Under the pieces are notes generated by a model. That model did not search any database. It was not told where the DNA came from and was given only the letters and a program-made list of their open reading frames with translations. From Nesterenkonia halotolerans (GTDB lineage Bacteria > Actinomycetota > Actinomycetes > Actinomycetales > Micrococcaceae), in the NCBI RefSeq assembly GCF_014874065.1, contig NZ_JADBEE010000001.1:1736001-1800000 (forward strand): a stretch of DNA of 64,000 nucleotides, given 5' to 3'. This document shows, piece after piece, positions 16,957-25,441 of the stretch; position 1 is the first letter of the stretch; every line of letters begins with the position of its first letter. The position numbers and the translations under genes were made by a program.

Positions 16957-18258
16957 TTACTCGCTGGGCTGAGTCTCGTTCATGTTCTCCGCGAACTCCT
17001 CGGGAGTGATGTCCCCTGCGAAGATCTGCCCCAGGTTCTCCAGCAGCGGACGCTCCTGGCTAGGGTCGACGGCCTGGTCCCAGGAGAGCTGGAAGTTCGG
17101 AGCTTCCTGGACCATGTCATAGGCGAAGCTCAGGAACTCGGGGGCCTCCGTGTCCTGGATCTTGTCCTCAAGGCCCTTCAGCGGCGGGATGTTTCCCGTC
17201 TCGAGCATGCCGTCCACGTAGTCATCGTTGAAGAGCCATTCGGAGAGGTAGTCCACGCCGGCCTGCTGCTCCTCCTCGGTGGCGTTCGCAGAGACCGACC
17301 AGAAGTTCGCCGGGTTGCCGACGATGCTGTTCGGGTCGCCCTCCCCTCCCTCGATCTCCGGGAAGGTGGTGACGCCGAGGTTGCCGGTCTCCATGAACTC
17401 GGGGCTCTCTTCGAGCAGCCGGGAGTAGACCCAGGAGCCCTGCAGGACCATGGCGGAGAGGCCATCTGCCACGAGGTGCGCATCCTCGTTGTTGTCCGCC
17501 ACGACCGAGGCGAAGCCGGGGTCGAAGGCTCCCGCTTCCACCAGTTCCTGGCAGCGCTCCATCGCTTCGATGATCGCCGGATGCGACCAGGCGTCCGGCT
17601 CTCCTGCCACGACTGCCTCGAAGGCCTCGGGTCCGCCGATGCGATCGGTCAGGTACGAGGCCCACATCAGCATGGGCCAGAGTGAACCGCCAGCCAGCGA
17701 GAAGGGGTGGACGCCCTGCTCCTGGAAGACCTCGACGGCCTCGAGCAGCTCGTCCCAGGTGGTGGGCACCTCGATGCCGGCCTCGTCGAAGACCTCCTGG
17801 TTGTAATACATCATGACCGGCTGCACGTTGTTCATCGGCACGGCGTAGGTGGAGCCGTCGACTTCACCGTTGGCCACCACTGACTCGATGAGGCCCTCGC
17901 GCAGCTCCTCGGTCTCCTCGGTGATGTCGGTGACGTAATCACCCTCCACGTACTCCAGCAGTCCGCCGCCGGTCCAGCCCACGATCAGCGTCGGAGCCTC
18001 ACCGGAACCCACTGCGGTGCGGATGCGGTCCTTATAGATGTCGTTGGCGAAGCTCTCCACCGTGAAGGACTGGTCCGGGTTCTCCTCGTTCCAGGCCGCG
18101 AAGTCCTCTTCCACGACGTTCCAGACACCACCGTTGAGCACCCAGGCGTCCGGCTCGCCCGAAGACTCGGAGTCGCCTCCCCCGCCGCAGGCGGAGAGCC
18201 CGAACATTGCGCCTGCCGCGAGGACCGCGGTGCTCAGCTTGGTCTTCTTACCCCACAT
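16957..18258 (-). CDS. Sugar-binding lipoprotein of ABC importer (copy 2)
   Basis: A 433-residue solute-binding lipoprotein, paralogous along its whole length to the gene at 15295 by eye. The signal peptide beginning MWGKKTKLSTAVLAAGAMFG ends in lipobox LSAC (Cys24). In-frame ATGs at 18267 and 18282 are alternatives; the one chosen gives AGGA nine bases upstream and a normal signal peptide. No permease or ATPase is paired with it. It lies 68 bp after the GntP permease gene, on the same strand, so it may be the last gene of that operon, yet its family suggests it feeds the MalF/MalG pair downstream. Confidence 0.9.
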   Translation of the reverse strand: MWGKKTKLSTAVLAAGAMFGLSACGGGGDSESSGEPDAWVLNGGVWNVVEEDFAAWNEENPDQSFTVESFANDIYKDRIRTAVGSGEAPTLIVGWTGGGLLEYVEGDYVTDITEETEELREGLIESVVANGEVDGSTYAVPMNNVQPVMMYYNQEVFDEAGIEVPTTWDELLEAVEVFQEQGVHPFSLAGGSLWPMLMWASYLTDRIGGPEAFEAVVAGEPDAWSHPAIIEAMERCQELVEAGAFDPGFASVVADNNEDAHLVADGLSAMVLQGSWVYSRLLEESPEFMETGNLGVTTFPEIEGGEGDPNSIVGNPANFWSVSANATEEEQQAGVDYLSEWLFNDDYVDGMLETGNIPPLKGLEDKIQDTEAPEFLSFAYDMVQEAPNFQLSWDQAVDPSQERPLLENLGQIFAGDITPEEFAENMNETQPSE

Positions 18259-18326
18259 AGAAATCATTCCTATCCTCATCAATAGCGATGTGCTTGCGGT
18301 ACGAGTGTCGTGCGGTACTGGGGTCC

Positions 18327-19730
18327 TCAGGCGGCGATGGCGTAGACGCCCCAGCTGAGGAAGAAGGCCATGAAGCCGATGGCGGTCGCCATGACGGACC
18401 AGGTCTTCAAGGTGGTGATCGTGTCGAAGCCGCAGAAGCGACCCACGAGCCAGAAGCCGGAGTCATTGAAGTGCGAGAAGGTGATCGAACCCGCCACGAT
18501 GGCGACCACGAGGGACGCCAGGGCGAAGCCGTCGAGTCCCAGCTCCATGACACCGGGGGCCATGATGCCGCCCGCAGTGGTCGCGGCCACGGTGGCCGAG
18601 CCCTGGGCGACGCGGATGACCACGGCGACGAGGAATCCCGCGAGGATGACCGGCAGACCCAGCGCATCCAGCCCCTCGGCGATGGATCCGCCGATCCCAG
18701 TGGCCGTGAGCACGGCGCCGAAGGCACCGCCCGCACCCGTGATCAGAATGATCGAGCAGACCGGAGCCAGCGCGTTGTCGATCAGGTCAGACATCGCCTC
18801 GCCGAGTCCGCCCGAGCCCCTGCGCGGCTTGATGAACAGCAGGTACATCGCGGCCAGAGTCGCGATCAGCAGCGCCACGGGAGTGGGGCCGATGAGCTGG
18901 GAGAGCGCGTAGCCGAAGCTGTCCTCGCTGATGCGGCCATCGGCCTCCAGCGTGTTGGACAGTGCGTTGTAGAAGATCAGCGCCAGCGGCAGGAGCAGCA
19001 CGAAGATGACGGTGCCGAAGGCGGGCCGCGCATACTCCTCGGTGACCCGGGACTCGCCGAAGAGGTTCGGGACCGGGAAGTTCGGGTAGCCCTTGGCCAT
19101 CACCAGTCCGAGCCGGTAGCCCGCCAGGTACCAGGTGGGGATGCCCACCATCATGGCGACGATCAGCACCAGCCCGATGTCCGCGCCCATGACCGTGGCG
19201 GCCGCCGTCGGCCCGGGGTGGGGCGGGGTGAGCGCATGCATCATCAGGAATGCGCCGATGGAGGGCAGCACGTAGAGCATGAAGCTGCCGCCGAGCCTGC
19301 GCGCCACGGTGTAGATCACCGGGAGCATGACGATGAAGCCCGCGTCGAGGAAGATCGGGAAGGCGTAGAACAGCGAGGCCACGGCGAGGGCCAGGGGCGC
19401 TCGCTTCTCCCCGAAGGTGGCGAGCATCTTGTCCGCCAGCACCTGCGCGCCGCCGGAGATCTCGACCAGGCGTCCGAGCACGGCGCCGAAGCCGATGAGC
19501 AGCGCAACATTGCCCACCGTGGTGGAGAACCCGTCGACCACGACGGAGAGGACGTCGCCGACGGCGATGCCGGCGGCCAGTGCGGTGATCAGCGAGACGA
19601 TGATCAGCGAGAAGAAGGCGTGGAGCTTCACCTTCACGATCAGCACCAGCAGCAGAATGATGGAGGCCAGTGCCAGGCCGAGCAGGGCCGGGGTGGGGAG
19701 CTCGAAGGCGAGCGTCAGATCATCGGTCAT
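18327..19730 (-). CDS. GntP-family acid-sugar permease
   Basis: A 467-residue polytopic membrane protein of the gluconate:H+ symporter family, whose members import gluconate, idonate, threonate and similar hydroxy acids. Recognisable blocks are LVEISGGAQVLADKML, HALTPPHPGPTAAA, the GAGGAFGAVL loop and ITFSHFNDSGFWLVG. The C-terminal RVAQGSATVAATTAGG is also typical. It overlaps the dehydrogenase gene by four bases (ATGA), so transport and oxidation are coupled genetically. The substrate is inferred to be a short acid sugar (see findings). Confidence 0.9.
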   Translation of the reverse strand: MTDDLTLAFELPTPALLGLALASIILLLVLIVKVKLHAFFSLIIVSLITALAAGIAVGDVLSVVVDGFSTTVGNVALLIGFGAVLGRLVEISGGAQVLADKMLATFGEKRAPLALAVASLFYAFPIFLDAGFIVMLPVIYTVARRLGGSFMLYVLPSIGAFLMMHALTPPHPGPTAAATVMGADIGLVLIVAMMVGIPTWYLAGYRLGLVMAKGYPNFPVPNLFGESRVTEEYARPAFGTVIFVLLLPLALIFYNALSNTLEADGRISEDSFGYALSQLIGPTPVALLIATLAAMYLLFIKPRRGSGGLGEAMSDLIDNALAPVCSIILITGAGGAFGAVLTATGIGGSIAEGLDALGLPVILAGFLVAVVIRVAQGSATVAATTAGGIMAPGVMELGLDGFALASLVVAIVAGSITFSHFNDSGFWLVGRFCGFDTITTLKTWSVMATAIGFMAFFLSWGVYAIAA

Positions 19731-20695
19731 TTCTTGCCCTTCGGTGCTGGGCCGAGCTCACGCAGCAGGTCTCCCATGCGGGCATAGGCCTTGTTGCGGT
19801 AGGCGATGACCTCAGCCTTGGTCTCGTCGTCGAAGTCTCCGGTCCAACCCTTGCCGTTCTTGACGCCGTGCCGGCCGGCCGCGACGTTCTCCTCGAGCAG
19901 CTTCGGCGGGGCGAGACGCTCGCCGTAGGCCTCGGAGAGCGTGTTGAACCCATTGGCGTAGACATCGAGGCCTGCCTGGTCCGCGATGGCGAAGGGCCCG
20001 AAGAAGCCGAGTCGGAAGCCGAAGGTGGTGCGCACCACCGTGTCGACGTCTTCTGCTGTCGCGATGCCCTCCTCCACCACCGAGGCAGCCTCTTTGAGCA
20101 GCGCATACTGCAGCCGGTTCAGCACCATGCCGGGAGTGTCAGCGACCTCTGCACCCTCGCGGCCAGCGCGGGCCAGCAGATCTTTGACGGCGTCCACCAC
20201 ATCCGGAGTGGTGGCCACGCCGGAGACCAGCTCGACGCCGGGGATGAAGGGGGCCGGGTTGGAGAAGTGCACGGTGAGGAACCGCTCAGGGTGCTTCACC
20301 GCCGAGACGAGCACGTGGACCGGGATGGTGGAGGTGTTCGTGCCGATGATGGCGTCTTCGCGAGCATGCTCGGAGATCTTTCCCAGCACCTCCCGCTTGA
20401 CCTCGGGGGACTCGAAGACGGCTTCCTCGATGAAATCGGACTCGGCGACTGCTGCTTCCAGCGTGCGGCCCGCCGTCAGGTTTGCCTTGATGGTCTCGGT
20501 GGATCCAGCGGCATAGAGCCCCTGGTCCTCAAACTCCTGTGCCTCCTGGAGCAGCCGCTCCAGTCCCTTCTTGGCCGCCTCGACGTCGACGTCGACGATC
20601 TCGACTTTCAGGTCCGCCAGGGCCAGGGATTGGGCGATGCCACCGCCCATGTATCCGGCGCCGACGACTGTCACGGTGTTGATGGTCTTAGCCAT
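19727..20695 (-). CDS. 3-hydroxyacyl-CoA-dehydrogenase-type oxidoreductase, probable acid-sugar dehydrogenase
   Basis: A 322-residue NAD-dependent dehydrogenase of the 3-hydroxyacyl-CoA dehydrogenase/lambda-crystallin fold. The Rossmann motif is VVGAGYMGGGIA (residues 9-20) with acidic EIVDVD ending strand two, so NAD rather than NADP is expected. Family blocks NTSTIPV, VHFSNPAP (catalytic His region) and the C-terminal helical domain with MVLNRLQYALLKEA follow. L-gulonate 3-dehydrogenase belongs to the same fold, and the GntP partner makes oxidation of a sugar acid at C3 more likely than a fatty-acid role. ATG at 20695 was preferred over TTG at 20704. Confidence 0.82.
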   Translation of the reverse strand: MAKTINTVTVVGAGYMGGGIAQSLALADLKVEIVDVDVEAAKKGLERLLQEAQEFEDQGLYAAGSTETIKANLTAGRTLEAAVAESDFIEEAVFESPEVKREVLGKISEHAREDAIIGTNTSTIPVHVLVSAVKHPERFLTVHFSNPAPFIPGVELVSGVATTPDVVDAVKDLLARAGREGAEVADTPGMVLNRLQYALLKEAASVVEEGIATAEDVDTVVRTTFGFRLGFFGPFAIADQAGLDVYANGFNTLSEAYGERLAPPKLLEENVAAGRHGVKNGKGWTGDFDDETKAEVIAYRNKAYARMGDLLRELGPAPKGKK

Positions 20696-20760
20696 GGTTC
20701 TCAAGTCTCTTTCGTCATGTTGCGCTGTCTGTGGATGGTCATGCCGCGATGGCTGCCGCC

Positions 20761-21717
20761 TCAGCTGGTGGCTGGGCGTGCGGCACCGAGCAGCGGGCTG
20801 TTCTCTGCCGAGGTCAGGATCTGGGCGATGTACTCGCGGTTCTCGGCGCAGACTCCGATGGAGTCGGAGCCGTAGTGCTCGCAGCAGAACGGCCCCTCAT
20901 AACCGAGCTCGAGTGCCCGGCGGATGATCTTGCGGTAGTTGATCTGGCCGTACTTCAGCGGCATCGGCGCCGAGGAGTAGCCGCCCGTCGCCGGGTCTTC
21001 ATCCCGTGTGTAGTTCTTGATGTGCCAGAAGTTCGCGTGCGGGAGCACCTTCTCGAACATCTCCTCATACGCCGGCATCGGCCGGTGCAGTCGGATGAAG
21101 TTGCCGAGATCGGGGTTCAGGCCCACGGCGGGGTGGTCGACCTCGGCGTGGAACGCCACGGCCTCATCGGCAGTGCCCAGGAACGTGTCCTCATACATCT
21201 CCAGGCTCAGCTCGATGCTGTTCGCCTGGGCGTGGTCACCGAGTTCGCGGATTCGCTCCACCGCCAGCGGGCGCAGTGCAGGATCGTCATGGTGGCCCTC
21301 CTCGAGCCAGAACCAGAGCGCCTGCTGCTGGACTGGGGTCAGTGCCTGCATGAATCCGGTGTTGACGATGGTCGCACCGAACTCGGGGGCGATGTCGATG
21401 AGCCGATGGGCATCGGCGAGGTTGCGTTCGCCGTGCTCGCGGTCCACCACAGAATTCCGCGTCATGGAGATCGAGGAGATCTTGAGCCCCTCATCCGCGA
21501 GGACCTTCTTGAACTCTTCGAGCCGGGACGGGGAGAGCTTCTGGAGGGGAAGCCAGGCGTCCGTGGGATCGATGTGATCGAAGCCGAGTTCGCGCATCTG
21601 GCGGAGGCAGTCGGACCAATAGGTCGTCGACGCCTCCCAGACCGGGACGCCCTCGGAGGTCTTGCCTCCGAAGGCGAGCATATTTCCTGCAATGGGCCAC
21701 GTGGCTGCTGTGAACAT
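20761..21717 (-). CDS. Xylose-isomerase-like TIM-barrel protein (AP_endonuc_2 family)
   Basis: A 318-residue sugar phosphate isomerase/epimerase-type TIM barrel. Likely metal ligands are visible in order: Glu in LSLEMYED, Asp in GLNPDLGN, His in FWHIKNY and Glu in CCEHYG. Its operon partners are an acid-sugar dehydrogenase and GntP permease, so a role on a keto-acid sugar (isomerisation or decarboxylation) is likely. The exact reaction cannot be read from sequence. The ATG has AAAGGA five bases upstream. It heads the three- to four-gene operon, with its own TTGACA promoter. Confidence 0.75.
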   Translation of the reverse strand: MFTAATWPIAGNMLAFGGKTSEGVPVWEASTTYWSDCLRQMRELGFDHIDPTDAWLPLQKLSPSRLEEFKKVLADEGLKISSISMTRNSVVDREHGERNLADAHRLIDIAPEFGATIVNTGFMQALTPVQQQALWFWLEEGHHDDPALRPLAVERIRELGDHAQANSIELSLEMYEDTFLGTADEAVAFHAEVDHPAVGLNPDLGNFIRLHRPMPAYEEMFEKVLPHANFWHIKNYTRDEDPATGGYSSAPMPLKYGQINYRKIIRRALELGYEGPFCCEHYGSDSIGVCAENREYIAQILTSAENSPLLGAARPATS

Positions 21718-21746
21718 CTGTTCCTTTCAAACGTGCATGCGGGTTC

Positions 21747-21795
21747 ATCTTTGAGTACTTGGGTGCGTGTGTCAAGCGTCACACGTGACATGTGC
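21747..21795 (-). promoter_or_regulatory. Promoter and operator region of the acid-sugar operon
   Basis: Minus-strand -35 TTGACA (21770-21775) with 17-bp spacing to a weak -10 AAAGAT (21747-21752). The -35 lies inside inverted repeat CGTGTG-N8-CACACG (21766-21785), which overlaps GTCAC-AC-GTGAC (21778-21789). ATGTGC follows at 21790-21795, shared with the dhaKL/regulator intergenic region. Confidence 0.5.
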
Positions 21796-21824
21796 GCGCC
21801 GCGGTGAGCCGAAAGCGGCGGAAT

Positions 21825-22610
21825 CTAGGCGTCGGAAGGCCGGGCGGCAAGCTGGAGAAGTTCCAGATATCCCTGCAGGGACCAGGCGGCGCGCCCGATG
21901 AACAGTCCCTCCACTCCGGGGATGGCCAGCAGCTCAGGGGCATTGGCGGGCGTGACGGAACCGCCATAGAGCAGCGCCTCGACTCGGTCTCCGTACTCCC
22001 GGTGCAGCACGTCGAAGGGTTCGAGCAGCTCATCGACCTCGGCCGGGCGCCCCTGCGCGCCGATCGCCCAGATGGGCTCGTAGGCGATGAGGACCCGGCT
22101 CAGCTGTTCCTCGGTGAGCCCCTGAAGTGCACCGCGCGCCTGATCCAGCAGGAAGCCCGCCGCGCCGCCCTCCTGCCGGACCTGGGCGGATTCGCCGATG
22201 CACAGCAGCGGGATCAGCCCGTGTCGAAGCGCTGCCTCGACCTTGAAGCGTGTGGTCTCGACGGTCTCCCCGAAGTGTTCACGGCGCTCGGAGTGGCCGA
22301 TCTCGACCAGCGACGCACCGGCATCGGCGACCTGCGGAACCGAGACCTCCCCCGTCCAGGCCCCGCTGTCCTCCCAGTGCGCGTTCTGCGCTCCGAGGAG
22401 GACTCCGGGGGCGGAGCCGGGGCTCGAGGAACTCGGACCGATCTCGGCGGCCACGGCGGCCAACGCCGTGTGTGGAGGAATGATGAACGGCTGCACCCCC
22501 TCCGTGAGCTCCGGTCGGCTGCTGAGCGCCTCGCGGAGTCCCCGGGCGTAGGTGCGCGCCTCTGCCAGGGTCTTGTTCATCTTCCAGCTGGTCCCGATCC
22601 AGCGTGTCAT
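21825..22610 (-). CDS. Triosephosphate isomerase paralogue, probable L-erythrulose-1-phosphate isomerase (LerI/EryH-like)
   Basis: A 261-residue TIM barrel with the full catalytic set: Lys10 in TSWKMNK, His106 in EIGHSERR and Glu178 in AYEPIWAIG. Canonical glycolytic enzymes have NWKMN, whereas this one has SWKMN within WIGTSWKMN, as I recall for tetrulose-phosphate isomerases of erythritol catabolism (EryH, LerI), which convert L-erythrulose-1-phosphate to D-erythrulose-4-phosphate. Overlap of four bases with a DhaK-DhaL kinase, and a nearby RpiB paralogue, support that role over glycolysis. Confidence 0.85.
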   Translation of the reverse strand: MTRWIGTSWKMNKTLAEARTYARGLREALSSRPELTEGVQPFIIPPHTALAAVAAEIGPSSSSPGSAPGVLLGAQNAHWEDSGAWTGEVSVPQVADAGASLVEIGHSERREHFGETVETTRFKVEAALRHGLIPLLCIGESAQVRQEGGAAGFLLDQARGALQGLTEEQLSRVLIAYEPIWAIGAQGRPAEVDELLEPFDVLHREYGDRVEALLYGGSVTPANAPELLAIPGVEGLFIGRAAWSLQGYLELLQLAARPSDA

Positions 22611-24337
22611 CCGCGATCCTTCTTCAGATGATCCGCCAGAGCCTCCATGAGCAGGGCGAAGGACGTGGCCCCCGGGTCGGGGGTGCCCAGCGATTTGTCC
22701 CCGAGCACCCTCGAGCGGCCCAGCCGCGCCTTGAGCTCTGCGGTGTCGGCGGCCGCCTCGGTGGCAATGGCAGCTGCGGAGGACAGCGCGGAGCCCAGAT
22801 CCTCTCCGGCCTGCGACTGCTTCTGCAGATCCGCGGCGAAGGGAGCTGCTGCGTCGACCATGGTCTTGTCCCCCGGCTGAGCGCCTCCGAGCCGGCGGAC
22901 GGCTTCGACCCCACTGAGCAGCGCCTGCACCGCGGCATCCGGGTCAGCCTTGGTCTCATCCGAGAGAGCGCCGCCCGCTGCGGTGAGCGCCGAACCCCAG
23001 AGGGCTCCGGAGGTGCCGCCCGCCGATTCGGCCCAGGCCGTTCCCGCGTGGAGCAGCACCGTCCTGGCGCCGGCGCCTCTCTCGAGCGCCGCACGGCCCG
23101 CGTCGACCGCGCCGCGGCTGCCCAGCACCATGCCCTGGCCGTGGTCGCCGTCCCCGGCCACGGCATCGAGGCGGCCGAGCTCGCCCTCGTTCTCGGCGCA
23201 GACCCGTGCGAAGAGCTCGATGACCTCCTGCACGGACGCCGCGGTGGCTTGGGACTCCGAGCTGGCCTCGGGAACCTTCTCCTCACCGGGAGTGTAGAAC
23301 TCGGTGCGGGGAGCGCGGTCCTGCATCGACGGAAGATCGCGCAGCTCGCCTCGACGATAGGCGGGAGTGTCGGCGGCGGCGACCCAGTGCCGTTCGAGCT
23401 CCTCGTCCAGGAACACCACGGTCAGCGAAAGTCCTGCCATGTCCAGACTGGTGACGAACTCCCCGACCTCGGGCTGCACGGCGGTGAGACCGGCCTCTGC
23501 GAGGCGCTCAGAGATCCGCCCGTAGACCACAAAGAGCTCCTCGTACTTGACCCGGCCCAGGCCGTTGAGGACGACGGCGACGCGCCCGCTCGCCTCCTGC
23601 GGCACCTCCTCGAGGATGCCTTCGAAGAGCAGATCGGCGACTTCGCTGGCCGTGCCCATCGGGATGTCACGGATGCCGGGTTCGCCGTGGATGCCGAGCC
23701 CGACCCCCATGGTGGACTCGGGGACGTGGAACAGCGGCTCGTCGGCGCCCGGCAGGGTGCACCCGTCGAAGGCCAGACCGAAGGAGCGCGTTGCGTCGTT
23801 GGCCTTCCAGGCGATGCGCTCGGCCTCATCGAGATCGACACCCGCCTCGATCACGGCCCCGGCGATCTTGAACACCGGAAGGTCACCGGCGATGCCGCGA
23901 CGATCACGGTGGTTCTTGCGGCTGTTCGAGGCGATGTCGTCGCTGACTCGAATGATCCGCACATCGATCCCCTCGGCGCGCAGCTTCTCCGCGGCCGCTC
24001 CGAAGTGCAGGACGTCTCCGGCGTAGTTTCCGAATCCCATGAGGACTCCGCCGCCGTTCTCGGCGTTGCGGGCCACGGAGTAGACCTGGGAGGCCGAGGG
24101 TGAGGAGAAGATGTTTCCACACGGAGCACCGTGACCCATTCCCGGGCCGACCCAGCCGGCGAACGCGGGATAGTGTCCTGAGCCGCCGCCGATCACCAGT
24201 GCAGGCTGGCCGGCAGGGGTCTGTGTGGAGCGAACCACTCCCCCGTGCACGGCGGTCACGTACTGCGAGTTGGCGGCGGCGAAGCCGAGCACCGCCTCGT
24301 GGGAGAAATCAGATGCAGAGTTGAGCAGGTAGGTCAT
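22607..24337 (-). CDS. DhaK-DhaL fusion kinase, probable L-erythrulose/dihydroxyacetone kinase (LerK-like)
   Basis: A 576-residue ATP-dependent ketose kinase. The DhaK domain (residues 1-340) carries the His217 in GIHGEP that binds the ketone covalently, and the GGGSGHYPAFAGW block. The DhaL domain (from about 365) has the Mg-ATP site AGDGDHGQGM (Asp396, Asp398) and GGTSGALWG. A fused DhaK-DhaL uses ATP rather than a phosphotransferase protein. Start ATG 24337 is preceded by GAGGAC. Position with the SWKMN isomerase and RpiB paralogue matches the tetrulose kinase LerK/DerK of mycobacteria; dihydroxyacetone is an alternative substrate. Confidence 0.87.
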   Translation of the reverse strand: MTYLLNSASDFSHEAVLGFAAANSQYVTAVHGGVVRSTQTPAGQPALVIGGGSGHYPAFAGWVGPGMGHGAPCGNIFSSPSASQVYSVARNAENGGGVLMGFGNYAGDVLHFGAAAEKLRAEGIDVRIIRVSDDIASNSRKNHRDRRGIAGDLPVFKIAGAVIEAGVDLDEAERIAWKANDATRSFGLAFDGCTLPGADEPLFHVPESTMGVGLGIHGEPGIRDIPMGTASEVADLLFEGILEEVPQEASGRVAVVLNGLGRVKYEELFVVYGRISERLAEAGLTAVQPEVGEFVTSLDMAGLSLTVVFLDEELERHWVAAADTPAYRRGELRDLPSMQDRAPRTEFYTPGEEKVPEASSESQATAASVQEVIELFARVCAENEGELGRLDAVAGDGDHGQGMVLGSRGAVDAGRAALERGAGARTVLLHAGTAWAESAGGTSGALWGSALTAAGGALSDETKADPDAAVQALLSGVEAVRRLGGAQPGDKTMVDAAAPFAADLQKQSQAGEDLGSALSSAAAIATEAAADTAELKARLGRSRVLGDKSLGTPDPGATSFALLMEALADHLKKDRG

Positions 24338-24369
24338 GACTGTCCTCGTGGTCCCGGATCGGTACACCC

Positions 24370-24405
24370 TTGACGGGTGGTACAGATGTGCGCTGACATA
24401 TGTGC
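24370..24405. promoter_or_regulatory. Divergent control region between dhaKL and sorC-type regulator
   Basis: Plus-strand TTGACG (24370-24375) is a possible -35 for the regulator gene. Between and after the promoter elements are ATGTGC at 24386-24391 and 24400-24405 (14 bp apart) and the palindrome ACATATGT (24396-24403). ACAGATGT (24382-24389) recurs at the rpiB promoter. A likely operator for the SorC protein. Confidence 0.45.
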
Positions 24406-24481
24406 TGAGGCCACCCTAGAGCAGATAGCGTGACCAGCACCACTTTCCGCGCGGAGTCAGCTGGACGGATACGATGTCCCG

Positions 24482-25441
24482 ATGGAGGCAACAGAGGTCA
24501 TGAAGGACGCCGACGCGGGCACATCTGAGCTGGAACGCCTGTATCGCGCTGCCCAGCTCTACTACGAGCAGGGAGCGACTCAGGCGGAGGTTGCAGAGCA
24601 GCTGAAGGTCTCCCGGCCCTCGGTCAGCCGCATGCTCGCAGAAGCGCGTGCGCAGGGAATCGTGGAGATTCGAGTCCACCGCCCCGCGGCCTCCGGCATG
24701 GACGAGCTCAGCGCGCGGTTGACCCAGAAGCTGGGCGTGGAGGCAGTGCACCTGGCGCCGGGAGATCAGTCTCAGCGCGTCGGGCTGGGCCTGGGCCCCG
24801 TGACGCGGCAGGCCCTGGCGGGCACGAATCTGCGCGCCGGTGACGTGCTGCTGCTGGCCTCAGGGGAGACGACCTACGCATTGGCCCAGCAGCGCCTGGG
24901 TGACTTCTCCGGAGTGGTCATCGCGCCGACCGTGGGCGGCCAGGCAGAGCCCGATCCCTGGCACCAGACCAATGAGGTGGTGCGAGCCTTCGCCGCCACC
25001 TCCGGGGGATACCCCCACTATCTCTTCGCGCCGTCGATGCCGTCGCCGGCCCTGCTCTCGGCGCTGCAGGACGACCCGGGCTATCGCCAGGTGGTCGCCG
25101 ATTGGAACACCGCAAAGGTGGCACTGGTGGGCATAGGCGCGGCACCGCTGTCACGCAATTCGATCGCTCAGTCAGTGCCTCGCCATCATCCGAATCTCGC
25201 GAAGTCGATCGGCGACGTCTGCCTCGCGTTCTACGATCCGCAGGGCCATGAGGTCACGTTCCCCGGCAGCGAGCGGATGGTGCGGGTTCCCGGCGAGACG
25301 CTGCGTGCCGTTCCCACGCGCATCGCGGTGGCAGTCGGGGTCCACAAGGCGCCGAGCATCATTGCCGCGGCCAACGCAGGGTGGTTCAACATCCTGGTGA
25401 CCGACGAGTCAACGGCTCGCGCGGTGGACCGCCAGCTCTAG
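24482..25441 (+). CDS. SorC/DeoR-type transcriptional regulator of the tetrulose cluster
   Basis: A 319-residue sugar-responsive regulator. The N-terminal helix-turn-helix is at about residues 30-58 ([25 protein letters not shown]), followed by the sugar-phosphate-binding domain (residues 75-315) typical of SorC and EryD. It is divergent from the dhaKL-isomerase pair and convergent with the rpiB paralogue, its stop codon overlapping that gene's by four bases. This is the usual setting for a local regulator responding to a phosphorylated pathway intermediate. The start could instead be the ATG at 24500; neither has a strong ribosome binding site. Confidence 0.88.
   Translation: MEATEVMKDADAGTSELERLYRAAQLYYEQGATQAEVAEQLKVSRPSVSRMLAEARAQGIVEIRVHRPAASGMDELSARLTQKLGVEAVHLAPGDQSQRVGLGLGPVTRQALAGTNLRAGDVLLLASGETTYALAQQRLGDFSGVVIAPTVGGQAEPDPWHQTNEVVRAFAATSGGYPHYLFAPSMPSPALLSALQDDPGYRQVVADWNTAKVALVGIGAAPLSRNSIAQSVPRHHPNLAKSIGDVCLAFYDPQGHEVTFPGSERMVRVPGETLRAVPTRIAVAVGVHKAPSIIAAANAGWFNILVTDESTARAVDRQL

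Noticed and set aside
15295..18258. Recent duplication or assembly artefact of the two lipoprotein genes
   Set aside because: The proteins differ at many positions throughout, including signal peptides and termini, so they are diverged paralogues.
21825..22610. Glycolytic triosephosphate isomerase
   Set aside because: SWKMN instead of NWKMN and coupling to a DhaK-DhaL kinase favour the tetrulose-phosphate isomerase; glycolytic tpiA normally sits with gap-pgk.
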